A stretch of DNA of 16,475 nt from Methylotenera sp. (lineage in GTDB: Bacteria; Pseudomonadota; Gammaproteobacteria; Burkholderiales; Methylophilaceae). Positions within the stretch are counted from its first letter, which is position 1; every line of letters starts with the position of its first letter. Below the pieces are notes generated by a model that ran no database searches, had not been told where the DNA came from, and saw only the letters and a program-made list of their open reading frames with translations. Positions 1-6,973 of this stretch are shown here, in pieces. The stretch spans positions 1-16,475 of the forward strand of contig SXVG01000138.1 in the NCBI GenBank assembly GCA_005791685.1, read 5' to 3'. Both the position numbers and the translations under genes were made by a program.

Positions 1-1
1 C

Positions 2-499
2 ACCTTCGCCTATAACACCGTTTACACTGCCACCGTGACCTTAACGGCCAGCAGTGGCTACACCCTCACCGGTGTAGCGGCCAACTTCTTTACCGTAGCC
101 GGTGCTTCATCAGCGGCCACCCATGCCGCCAATTCAGGCGTAGTGACCGCGGCGTTCCCTGCCACAACGGCCACGCTTCCAAGTGGCTACGTCACCCAAG
201 GTGGACTTACTTGGGGGCCTAACATGAGAGTGGGAAACTGGGGCGCTGCTCGCGATATGTGTCGCGCATCCACCGAACTAGGCTACAGTGCAGGTACATG
301 GCGTCAACCCGATCTAGCTGAATTCATAGCACTTTATAATGCGCTAAATGGTGGGGGATGGCCGCCTAGCTGGCAACTAACTGCATCCTGGTCGTCTACG
401 GATGATGGTGCTGGTGGCCACTACACCGTCTTTCTAGGTGATGGCACCGTTATCAGTTTCCACGACAGCATCGGCATTTTCATTCAGTGTGTTCACTAG
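2..499 (+). CDS. 3' end of an exported/surface protein with Ig-like repeat and DUF1566 (Lcl) C-terminal domain (partial)
   Basis: The reading frame is open to the left edge of the window, so only the C-terminal 165 residues are visible. The first part reads like one unit of a bacterial Ig-like repeat: a YTATVTLTA start, then SGYTLTGV, then a SGVVTAAFP-type end, which is typical of long repetitive surface proteins. From about position 182 it changes to a DUF1566/Lcl C-terminal domain. The recognisable blocks there are GLTWGPN, a W..A...C segment, GTWRQPDLAEFIALYNAL, a WSSTDD block, a YTVFLGDG block, and a terminal C-V-H end. The two cysteines (one after the W..A block, one at the C-terminus) are those that usually pair in this domain. 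It is probably an extracellular or cell-surface protein with a sugar- or ligand-binding cap. Its N-terminus, total length and signal peptide are outside the window, and the ligand is unknown. Confidence 0.8.
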   Translation, partial: TFAYNTVYTATVTLTASSGYTLTGVAANFFTVAGASSAATHAANSGVVTAAFPATTATLPSGYVTQGGLTWGPNMRVGNWGAARDMCRASTELGYSAGTWRQPDLAEFIALYNALNGGGWPPSWQLTASWSSTDDGAGGHYTVFLGDGTVISFHDSIGIFIQCVH

Positions 500-516
500 C
501 GCCTTTGATTTTTTCA

Positions 517-552
517 CGTGTGAATAAGCTGCTTCAGCAGGGTTATTCCACG
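517..552. repeat. Hairpin downstream of surface-protein gene
   Basis: A near-perfect inverted repeat: CGTG (517-520) pairs with CACG (549-552), GAATAA (522-527) with TTATTC (543-548), and CTGC (529-532) with GCAG (537-540), around a TTCA loop. It begins 18 bases after the stop codon. No T-run follows, so it is not a canonical intrinsic terminator, but it could stabilise or end the upstream transcript. Confidence 0.55.
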
Positions 553-674
553 GTGAAGACCCTTCATGAATTTCAAGCCGAGATTTTTGAGGTTTAGAAA
601 TGACGGGAATGCCCTTGCGGCATTGCGGTCTGAAGTTTGCTGTTTGATTTTTTGTTTTAGGGTTTTGAATTGGG

Positions 675-710
675 TTTACATTTCACCGGCGAAGCCGGTG
701 AAATGGTTAA
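675..710. repeat. Perfect 12-bp inverted repeat with 3-base loop
   Basis: Bases 679-690 are fully complementary to 694-705, leaving only GAA as the loop. Outer TTTA/TAAA bases (675-678 and 707-710) could extend the stem past a two-base bulge. No run of T follows on either strand. It could be a REP-like palindrome, a transcript-stabilising structure or a protein-binding site; the sequence does not decide which. Confidence 0.6.
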
Positions 711-854
711 ATGTTAAGCGTGTTTGCTTGTGTCTCATCCTGCCTGTGCCATGCATGGGTGCCTAATGGGTGTTTTTCTTAGGGCTGAAATCTATACGTA
801 ACCTAATGATTTATAAGGTAATTGGTCAATAGCGTAGCAACACTCGACCAGTAG

Positions 855-879
855 AAAAACCCCGCCTAATAAGGCGGGG
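855..879 (-). terminator. Intrinsic terminator of ctpA
   Basis: On the minus strand, CCCCGCC (879-873), loop TTATTA and GGCGGGG (866-860) are followed by five T (859-855). It lies 21 bases beyond the ctpA stop codon and is a textbook rho-independent terminator for that gene. Confidence 0.9.
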
Positions 880-899
880 CAGGGCATTAATGATCAGGC

Positions 900-2339
900 T
901 TATTTTGTCGCCGCCGCGTCTACTTTTGGCGGTTCGGATTTAATCACCGGTTTGCCTTTAAGGAAATTCATGGCTTGGGTAAATTGCAAGTCATCTTTGC
1001 TGGTGGGTTCGATGGGTGCCATGGCTTCGGCAAACTTTTTCTCATTCGCTTTTGCTTTTGTCACCGCTGCGCCTGCATCCGGTTTGGCTGCCCCGCCAGC
1101 TTGCGCGTCTTTGGGGTTGGATAGGTGACGCGACAAGTCGGCTTCGTGTATGTTGTTGGATTGGTCGGTACCGTCTTCCACGTAATAGTCTGGCTCTATG
1201 CCTTTGGCTTGAATTGAGCGGCCTTTAGGCGTGAAATAACGGGCCGTGGTGAGTTTGATGGCCGCCCCATTATTCATAGGCATGATGGTTTGCACCGACC
1301 CCTTACCGAAGGTGCGTACGCCAATTAAGGTGGCGCGTTTATGGTCTTGCAAGGCGCCTGCGACGATTTCTGAGGCCGAAGCTGAGCCTGAATTGATCAA
1401 GACGACCATGGGCACGGTTTTTAAATCGGCTGGAATATCGCGCATGTAGTCATTCTCCACCCCACCGCGCGCATAATTTTCTGGGTTCACGGTTAAATTC
1501 ATTTTTGAATCGGCCGCGCGGCCTTCGGTATACACCACCAAGGTGTTTTTAGGTAAGAATGCCGCTGAAACGCCCACCGCACCATTTAATAAGCCGCCAG
1601 GATCATTGCGCAGGTCTAAGACAAAGCCTTTGAACGGGCCTTTGTTTTCGGCGTGCATGCTGTTGATGGCTTTGGCCAAATCGGCGCCGGTGTGTTCTTG
1701 GAATTGGGTAATGCGCGCGTAAGCGTAGCCTGGCTCGGTCATCTTAAATTTCACACTTTTGTTTTTAATGATGGCCCGCACCAAGGTGACCAATAATGGC
1801 TTGGCCTCATTTTTGCGTAGTATGGTTAAGGTGATGGAGGTGTCGGGTTTGCCGCGCATGATTTTCACCGCATCATTCAAGCTCATGCCTTTGACCAATT
1901 TCTCATCCAATTTCATGATGAGGTCACCGCTCTTGATGCCAGCCGCGTAAGCCGGCGAGTCTTCAATCGGTGAAATGACTTTGACCAAACCGTCTTCCAT
2001 GCCCACTTCTATGCCTAGCCCGCCAAATTCCCCTTGTGTGGCCGCTTGCATGTCTTTAAAAGCGTCGATATCCATATAGCTTGAGTGTGGATCTAAGCCG
2101 GTTAACATGCCGCTGATGGCTTCAGAAATAAGTTTTTTGTCTTCCACCGGTTCTACGTAGTCGCTTTTTATTTTGCCAAAAACTTCGGCAAAAGCGCGCA
2201 AGTCTTCTATCGGCAATGCTGGTTTAACCATTTTTTCTGCCACGGCAGAATAGGTTAAACTCAGCATGAGGCCGACGATGAGGCCAGCGAAAACTAAGCC
2301 AATTTTAGTAAAACCTTGATATTTAATTTTAGCTTGCAT
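900..2339 (-). CDS. ctpA: C-terminal processing peptidase, S41 family
   Basis: A 479-residue periplasmic serine protease that cleaves proteins from their C-terminal ends and typically acts in envelope protein turnover and control of peptidoglycan hydrolases. Residues 1-35 form a signal peptide or membrane anchor (basic start, hydrophobic segment about 13-33). An S41 N-terminal helical region follows, then a PDZ domain at about 105-175 (GGLGIEV opening, DSPAYAAGI carboxylate-binding part). The protease core spans about 195-385. The catalytic Ser321 lies in GSASASE, Lys346 in TFGKGSVQ and Gln350 four residues later. The Ser-Lys spacing of 25 matches that of Prc and the D1 processing protease. 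The last 70 or so residues are Ala/Lys/Pro-rich and probably a flexible tail. The ATG at 2339 is preceded on the minus strand by an AGGGA-type ribosome binding site. The gene ends at its own terminator and is divergent from the SelW-like gene. Confidence 0.93.
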   Translation of the reverse strand: MQAKIKYQGFTKIGLVFAGLIVGLMLSLTYSAVAEKMVKPALPIEDLRAFAEVFGKIKSDYVEPVEDKKLISEAISGMLTGLDPHSSYMDIDAFKDMQAATQGEFGGLGIEVGMEDGLVKVISPIEDSPAYAAGIKSGDLIMKLDEKLVKGMSLNDAVKIMRGKPDTSITLTILRKNEAKPLLVTLVRAIIKNKSVKFKMTEPGYAYARITQFQEHTGADLAKAINSMHAENKGPFKGFVLDLRNDPGGLLNGAVGVSAAFLPKNTLVVYTEGRAADSKMNLTVNPENYARGGVENDYMRDIPADLKTVPMVVLINSGSASASEIVAGALQDHKRATLIGVRTFGKGSVQTIMPMNNGAAIKLTTARYFTPKGRSIQAKGIEPDYYVEDGTDQSNNIHEADLSRHLSNPKDAQAGGAAKPDAGAAVTKAKANEKKFAEAMAPIEPTSKDDLQFTQAMNFLKGKPVIKSEPPKVDAAATK

Positions 2340-2450
2340 GGTGTATTATCCCTAAGCAGAAAAAGCCAACAGCGCTATGACAGAAGCTGTTTCATTAGTT
2401 CCATATGGCCTGCCGTATCATTTCATTGAAGTTAAAGTATACCAGTAAGG

Positions 2451-2756
2451 GTGGTTAAATTGGCTCAACACCATATCGAAATTAGCTATTGTACGCAATG
2501 CCGCTGGCTACTGCGTGCCGCTTGGTTAGCGCAAGAGCTACTCACGACCTTTGAGCAAGACTTAGCCGGGGTAACGTTAAAGCCTGGCAGTAACGGTATT
2601 TTTGATATCACCCTCAATCAGCAATTATTGTTTTCACGAAAAGCCGCGGGGCGCTTTCCTGAAGCAAAAGAAGTGAAGCAATTGCTGCGCGATCGCATAG
2701 ATCCTGAGCGGGATTTGGGGCATATAGATCGGGTGAGGGTTGGTTCGGATGAATAA
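2451..2756 (+). CDS. SelT/SelW/SelH (Rdx) family thioredoxin-fold protein
   Basis: A 101-residue protein of the Rdx family, bacterial relatives of selenoprotein W. The redox motif C-T-Q-C sits at residues 14-17 in YCTQCRWLLRAAW; a cysteine replaces the selenocysteine of the animal proteins. The FPEAKEVKQLLRDRI and DPERDLGH blocks are hallmark C-terminal parts of the family. The fold is thioredoxin-like and a thiol redox role is presumed, but the substrate is not known. The start is GTG at 2451, just behind a TAAGG ribosome binding site; a TTG at 2460 is a less likely alternative. The gene is divergent from ctpA (112 bases between starts) and converges on the NlpC/P60 gene with only five bases between stop codons and no terminator. 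Confidence 0.88.
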   Translation: MVKLAQHHIEISYCTQCRWLLRAAWLAQELLTTFEQDLAGVTLKPGSNGIFDITLNQQLLFSRKAAGRFPEAKEVKQLLRDRIDPERDLGHIDRVRVGSDE

Positions 2757-2761
2757 CAGGC

Positions 2762-3286
2762 TTACTTGGCTTGATCGATACGCTGCGCACCATTAAAGTT
2801 TTTTGCCCAATAGACATCGTCCATACTTTCCACGCGTACTTTGCCGCCACGACTGGGGGAATGGATAAAACGGTTATCGCCCAAGTATATGCCCACGTGT
2901 GAAAAGGTACTTCTCAAGGTGTTGAAAAAAACCAAATCACCGGGTTGCAGTTCATCTTTAGGCACGGCTTTACCTAGTTGGCTAATGGCTAAGGCGCTGT
3001 GCGGCAAGCTTAGGCTGGCGGCTTGTTTAAACACGTAGCGGACAAAACCGCTGCAATCAAAGCCTGTTTCAGGGGAATTGCCGCCGTATTTATAGCGTAC
3101 ACCGGTCAGGCTTAAGGCGTTGATTAACACTTCGCCGGCCCGTACTGACCAATTGGCTTCCGCGACTTCGCTGGCCGCGGGGGCCTCGGCCAGGGTCTCG
3201 GACATGCTTAAAGCCGGTTCGAGCGCCAAGCAAGGCGCGCTGAGCAAAGCCAGCAATAAGCACACAGTGTAACGATGGAAAGTCAT
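2762..3286 (-). CDS. Exported NlpC/P60 (C40) cell-wall peptidase
   Basis: A peptidoglycan endopeptidase of the NlpC/P60 family, 174 residues from the chosen start. The N-terminus (MTFHRYTVCLLLALLSAPCLA) is a clear signal peptide. The catalytic domain begins near GVRYKYGGN. The catalytic cysteine lies in GFDCSGFVRY and the histidine in SHVGIYLG, with a second polar residue in FIHSPS. PGDLVFF is also typical. It probably cuts stem-peptide bonds during wall growth or turnover. An upstream in-frame start at 3331 would add 15 polar residues before the signal peptide. I reject it because a plausible promoter (-10 TATAAT at 3307-3302) lies between the two starts. The neighbouring genes show no shared operon. 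Confidence 0.9.
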   Translation of the reverse strand: MTFHRYTVCLLLALLSAPCLALEPALSMSETLAEAPAASEVAEANWSVRAGEVLINALSLTGVRYKYGGNSPETGFDCSGFVRYVFKQAASLSLPHSALAISQLGKAVPKDELQPGDLVFFNTLRSTFSHVGIYLGDNRFIHSPSRGGKVRVESMDDVYWAKNFNGAQRIDQAK

Positions 3287-3301
3287 TTTATTCACGGCCG
3301 A

Positions 3302-3330
3302 ATTATAGCATTGTGTGGTCAGGCTCGCCA
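3302..3330 (-). promoter_or_regulatory. Candidate sigma-70 promoter of NlpC/P60 gene
   Basis: On the minus strand a perfect -10 (TATAAT, 3307-3302) is preceded at 17-base spacing by a weak -35 (TGGCGA, 3330-3325; three of six consensus bases). Transcription would begin near 3295, inside the longest possible reading frame, which supports the start codon at 3286. Confidence 0.5.
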
Positions 3331-3438
3331 TTTTTGGCTATCCATATGATTTTACTTGCTATTTTTAAATGCTGTTTAGCCAGACTGGGTGATTAAATAA
3401 TTGTTTTTCGGCATGCCTTAGGCGCAAGTCGTGGGATA

Positions 3439-5391
3439 ATGAGCGCCTTTATGACCAGACACACCTTAGCTCAAGTTTTTGCCAAAGACGGCATGTTGGC
3501 CCAGCATGTTGCTGGGTTTAGTGAGCGTACCCAGCAGTTGGAGATGGCTGTGGCGATAGCCGATGCCATAGCAAATAACGGCCAATTGGTGGCAGAAGCG
3601 GGCACCGGTACCGGCAAAACCTTCGCCTATTTGGTGCCGGCCTTGTTAAGTGGCGGCAAGGTGATTATTTCCACCGGCACCAAAAACTTACAAGATCAAT
3701 TGTTTAGTCGTGATTTGCCTAATGTGCGTGATGCCTTAAAAGTGCCGGTCACGGTGGCCATGTTAAAAGGTCGGGCCAATTACGTCTGCCATTACCATTT
3801 AGCGCGTGCCGCGCAAGAGGGACGGTTTGCCTCGCGCGATGATGCTAAGTATGTGCACGTCATCCAAACGTTTGCCAAAAACAGCAAAAGCGGCGATAAG
3901 AGCGAGCTCAATAGCGTGCCGGAAAATGCCATGATTTGGTCCAGCGTCACTTCCACGCGGGATAGTTGCTTGGGTGGCGATTGCCCTAATTATAAAGAAT
4001 GCTTTGTCATGGAGGCCAGGAAACAAGCCTTGGCGGCCGATGTGGTGGTGGTTAATCACCATTTATTTTTTGCCGACGTCATGTTGCGCGACGAAGGCGT
4101 GGCGGAATTACTGCCCGCAGCCAATACCGTCATCTTCGATGAAGCGCACCAACTGCCTGAAGTGGCTGGCTTGTTTTTTGGTGAAGACGTTTCGACCAGT
4201 CAAGTTTTAGAATTGGCGCACGATTGCACGGCGGCTTACGTCAGTTTGGCTAAAGATTGCGTGGCCTTGGGCCAAGCGCTGCCTATTTTAGAAAAAGCCG
4301 CCAAAGATTTTCGTTTGGTGTTTGCCTACGAAGGCACGCGTTTGCCGCTTGAAAAAGCCTTGGCCATAAAAGGCTTTGATCCTGCCTTACAACACCTGCT
4401 AGAACAACTGCAAGGCTTAGCCCAAGTGCTGGAGACGCAAGCCGCCCGCGATCCCTTATTAGAGAAGTGCTGGCAACGTAGCTTAGTCTTGGAAGATTTA
4501 TTTAGCCGTTGGCAATCGGCTAAAAATCAGAATTTGGTGCGTTGGGTGGAGGTGTTCAGCCATTCTGTGCAACTGCATGCCACGCCTTTGAGTGTGGCGG
4601 AAGGCTTTGCTAAGCAGCTTAATGCCCAGCCGCGTGCTTGGGTATTCACCTCAGCGACCTTGGCGGTAAAAAGTGACTTTAGCCATTATCAGGCGCAAAT
4701 GGGCTTGCAAGCGGCCAAAACGGGTTTCTGGGAAAGTCCCTTCAATTACCCCGCACAGGCCTTGCTCTATGTGCCAACAGACATGCCAGATCCTAACAGT
4801 CCTAGCTATGCCGCCTGCGTGGTGGCCGCCGCTCTGCCGGTTTTGCAAGCCAGTGGCGGCAGGGCGTTTGTGCTGTCGACCAGTTTGCGTGCCATGCGTG
4901 AAATGCATGCTTTATTGAAAGAGGCTTTTGCTGAAAATGGCATAGAAAGTCCTTTGTTGTTGCAAGGTGAAAGTTCGCGTAGCGAATTGTTGGATAGGTT
5001 TCGTCTATTAGGCAACGCGGTGCTGGTCGGTTCGCAAAGTTTTTGGGAAGGCGTGGACGTGCGCGGCGAAGCCTTGAGCGTGGTCATCATTGATAAACTG
5101 CCGTTTGCTCCGCCAGATGACCCGGTGCTGTCTGCGCGGGTGGATAAACTCAATGCCGAAGGTAAAAATGCTTTCATGGAATACCAGTTACCGTATTCGG
5201 TGATCACTTTAAAGCAAGGCGCTGGCCGTTTGATACGCGATGAACAAGACCGAGGTGTGTTGATGCTGTGTGACCCGCGTTTAATCAGCAAAAGCTACGG
5301 TAAAAAAATCTGGCAAAGTTTGCCACCGTTTAAACGCACGCGTGATTTAGCCGAGGTGCAGGCATTTTTTCAAATGGCGGCTGAAGGTTGA
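3439..5391 (+). CDS. yoaA: DinG/YoaA-type XPD-like iron-sulfur DNA helicase
   Basis: A 650-residue superfamily 2 helicase expected to unwind DNA 5' to 3' at damaged or stalled forks. Visible motifs are Walker A GTGTGKT (55-61), a four-cysteine iron-sulfur cluster set (Cys117, Cys177, Cys182, Cys188), the DEAH box (234-237), FWEGVDV (535-541) and motif VI QGAGRLIR (593-600). The length is closer to E. coli YoaA (about 636) than DinG (about 716). I therefore prefer YoaA, though many databases use DinG for this family. In E. coli YoaA works with the chi subunit (HolC) of the polymerase III clamp loader. That is notable because a possible psi subunit, the normal chi partner, is encoded four genes downstream. 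The ATG at 3439 has only a weak ribosome binding site; Met5 (3451) is possible. The stop overlaps the next start (TGATG). Confidence 0.93.
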   Translation: MSAFMTRHTLAQVFAKDGMLAQHVAGFSERTQQLEMAVAIADAIANNGQLVAEAGTGTGKTFAYLVPALLSGGKVIISTGTKNLQDQLFSRDLPNVRDALKVPVTVAMLKGRANYVCHYHLARAAQEGRFASRDDAKYVHVIQTFAKNSKSGDKSELNSVPENAMIWSSVTSTRDSCLGGDCPNYKECFVMEARKQALAADVVVVNHHLFFADVMLRDEGVAELLPAANTVIFDEAHQLPEVAGLFFGEDVSTSQVLELAHDCTAAYVSLAKDCVALGQALPILEKAAKDFRLVFAYEGTRLPLEKALAIKGFDPALQHLLEQLQGLAQVLETQAARDPLLEKCWQRSLVLEDLFSRWQSAKNQNLVRWVEVFSHSVQLHATPLSVAEGFAKQLNAQPRAWVFTSATLAVKSDFSHYQAQMGLQAAKTGFWESPFNYPAQALLYVPTDMPDPNSPSYAACVVAAALPVLQASGGRAFVLSTSLRAMREMHALLKEAFAENGIESPLLLQGESSRSELLDRFRLLGNAVLVGSQSFWEGVDVRGEALSVVIIDKLPFAPPDDPVLSARVDKLNAEGKNAFMEYQLPYSVITLKQGAGRLIRDEQDRGVLMLCDPRLISKSYGKKIWQSLPPFKRTRDLAEVQAFFQMAAEG

Positions 5392-5801
5392 TGATACTTA
5401 TACCTGAAACCGACTACCACTTAAGCGCCATACGCGCGCAAGGGGCGGGTGGGCAAAATGTCAACAAGGTGTCCAGTGCGATTCATTTGCGTTTTGACAT
5501 TGTCGCCTCTGCTTTATCGGATGCCTTGAAGCAGCGTTTGCTGCAATTAAAAGACAGTCGCATCAGTGAGCAAGGCGTGTTGGTGTTGAAGGCCCAGCAA
5601 TACCGTACCCAAGAGGCGAATAAGCGAGACGCCATTCAGCGTTTGCACGACATCGTGAATGCGGCCAACAAGGTGTTGCCCACCCGTTACGCCACCCGGC
5701 CTAGTTATGGATCCAAGCAAAGGCGCTTGCAAAGTAAAACGCAACGTGGGCAAATTAAGCAGATGCGTGGCAAAATAGCAGCTGATAAAAATGAGCATTA
5801 A
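5391..5801 (+). CDS. arfB: Ribosome rescue peptidyl-tRNA hydrolase ArfB (YaeJ)
   Basis: A 136-residue release-factor-like hydrolase that frees peptides from ribosomes stalled on mRNAs lacking a stop codon. The catalytic GGQ is at residues 20-22 (RAQGAGGQNVNKV). The C-terminal 30 or so residues are basic and lack hydrophobic content (SKQRRLQSKTQRGQIKQMRG); in ArfB this tail enters the empty mRNA channel. The length fits E. coli ArfB (140). I chose the ATG at 5391, which shares one base with the helicase stop (TGATG), over a TTG one codon earlier. This indicates translational coupling in the helicase-arfB-tsaB-rimI cluster. Confidence 0.95.
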   Translation: MILIPETDYHLSAIRAQGAGGQNVNKVSSAIHLRFDIVASALSDALKQRLLQLKDSRISEQGVLVLKAQQYRTQEANKRDAIQRLHDIVNAANKVLPTRYATRPSYGSKQRRLQSKTQRGQIKQMRGKIAADKNEH

Positions 5802-5807
5802 TTTAAC

Positions 5808-6503
5808 GTGAATTTACTTGCATTCGATACCTCCACTGAATACTTGTCGCTGGCCTTGATGAAGGGGGATGTGTCCTATGTGTTTGATGTCAAGGCGGGA
5901 CAAAGTCATTCGCAACTTATTTTGCCGCAGATACAAGGCTTGCTAGCGCAAGCCGATTTGCAATTAAGCGATCTACATGGGCTGGCTTTTGGCGCCGGTC
6001 CGGGGTCGTTTACCGGCGTGCGCATCGCCGCTGGGGTCGCCCAAGGTTTAGGTCTGGGTGCTAATTTGCCGGTGCAGGGTGTGTGCACCTTGTTGGCCTT
6101 AGCCCAAGCCAGTGGCGCCAGTAAAGTCATCGCTTGTTTGGATGCGCGCATGGGCGAGGTGTATCACGCCGCTTATGAAAAGGTCGGGGCGGCATGGCAA
6201 ACGGAGGCAGAGCCCACGGTGTGTAAACCAGACGCGGTGCCGGCCGTGGTAGGCAACGATTGGACTGGGGCCGGCAGCGGTTGGCAAAGCTATGGCCCGG
6301 CACTGGGCGCCGTTTATGCGGGGCAGTTAGGCCATACCCAGCCGCAGTGCTTGCCGTCAGCCATGGCTATATTGGCTTTAGCGCAAGCTGATTTTGCCAA
6401 TGGACTGGCCATGCCGGCGGGCACGGCCCTGCCGATTTATATACGCAATCGGGTGGCGCTTAAAACGGCCGAGCGTGAACAAGGCTTGCAACTGACATGC
6501 TAA
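5808..6503 (+). CDS. tsaB: tRNA threonylcarbamoyladenosine (t6A37) biosynthesis protein TsaB
   Basis: TsaB is the non-catalytic ASKHA-fold partner of TsaD. Together with TsaC and TsaE they make t6A at position 37 of ANN-decoding tRNAs. The protein is 231 residues, the same as E. coli TsaB. It begins MNLLAFDTSTEYLSLAL and carries the family block GAGPGSFTGVRIAAGVAQG at about 62-80, then LDARMGEVYHAAYE at about 111-124. The start is GTG at 5808, six bases after the arfB stop, with only a poor ribosome binding site, so coupling to arfB is likely. The stop overlaps the rimI start by seven bases. The tsaB-rimI pairing is widespread in proteobacteria. Confidence 0.95.
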   Translation: MNLLAFDTSTEYLSLALMKGDVSYVFDVKAGQSHSQLILPQIQGLLAQADLQLSDLHGLAFGAGPGSFTGVRIAAGVAQGLGLGANLPVQGVCTLLALAQASGASKVIACLDARMGEVYHAAYEKVGAAWQTEAEPTVCKPDAVPAVVGNDWTGAGSGWQSYGPALGAVYAGQLGHTQPQCLPSAMAILALAQADFANGLAMPAGTALPIYIRNRVALKTAEREQGLQLTC

Positions 6504-6973
6504 AACCCAGTATGCCCTACGGTTTAATGGCTGGTGACCATTTTCGACCCATGCAGCCGACTGATTTAGATGCGATCATGGCGATAGAGCCGCTCATTTA
6601 CCCCTACCCTTGGACGCGGGGTAACTTTAGCGATTCATTGCATGCCGCCCACTCGGCCTGGGTGTTGTTGCGTGAGCAGAAGATCATAGGCTATGCGCTG
6701 CTGATGCTGGTCTTGGATGAAGCGCATTTGCTTAATTTAAGCATAGCCCAAGCTTACCAAAAGCAAGGCTTAGGACGCTGTTTGTTGCAGCACATGATAG
6801 ACCTGGCCAAAGACCAACAGGCAGCCAATGTGTTTCTAGAAGTACGTGTGAGCAATGGCAGTGCTATCGCCTTGTACGAAAACATGGGTTTTAACGAGAT
6901 GGCGATACGACGTAATTATTATCCCGCCGCAAACGGCCGCGAAGACGCTGTGTTAATGGGCTTGGCCATATGA
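6497..6973 (+). CDS. rimI: Ribosomal protein S18 alanine N-acetyltransferase RimI
   Basis: A 158-residue GNAT acetyltransferase that acetylates the N-terminal alanine of ribosomal protein S18. The acetyl-CoA pyrophosphate-binding motif QKQGLGR is at residues 88-94. Glu115 (in LEVRVSN) and Tyr127 (in AIALYENMGF) correspond to the catalytic pair Glu103/Tyr115 of E. coli RimI. The IRRNYYPA block near the C-terminus is diagnostic. There are about 12 extra N-terminal residues relative to E. coli; Met6 or Met11 could be the true start, but the ATG at 6497 overlaps the tsaB stop and fits coupling. The stop overlaps the next gene as ATGA. Confidence 0.94.
   Translation: MLKPSMPYGLMAGDHFRPMQPTDLDAIMAIEPLIYPYPWTRGNFSDSLHAAHSAWVLLREQKIIGYALLMLVLDEAHLLNLSIAQAYQKQGLGRCLLQHMIDLAKDQQAANVFLEVRVSNGSAIALYENMGFNEMAIRRNYYPAANGREDAVLMGLAI

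Larger units (their letters stand above)
500..854. other. Gene-free stretch with several hairpins
   Basis: About 355 bases lie between the end of the surface-protein gene and the ctpA terminator. The single short open frame inside (566-766) has no ribosome binding site and no recognisable protein character. The stretch holds at least three inverted repeats (517-552, 602-630, 675-710) and a 10-base palindrome CCATGCATGG at 749-758. The segment around 600-613, read on the minus strand, carries a CATTCCCGTCATTTC stretch, similar to the intergenic CATTCCCG-type repeat families of proteobacteria. No promoter could be called with confidence. Confidence 0.5.

Noticed and set aside
566..766. 66-residue open frame after the surface-protein gene
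   Set aside because: It runs across the hairpins, has no ribosome binding site and has no protein-like composition; it is best explained as chance in an intergenic repeat region.
855..879. Terminator acting mainly for the surface-protein gene on the plus strand
   Set aside because: The T-run is on the minus-strand side and the hairpin is adjacent to the ctpA stop, over 350 bases from the surface-protein stop.
4806..5291. 161-residue minus-strand open frame inside the helicase gene
   Set aside because: It lies fully inside a gene with clear helicase motifs and has no motif of its own.
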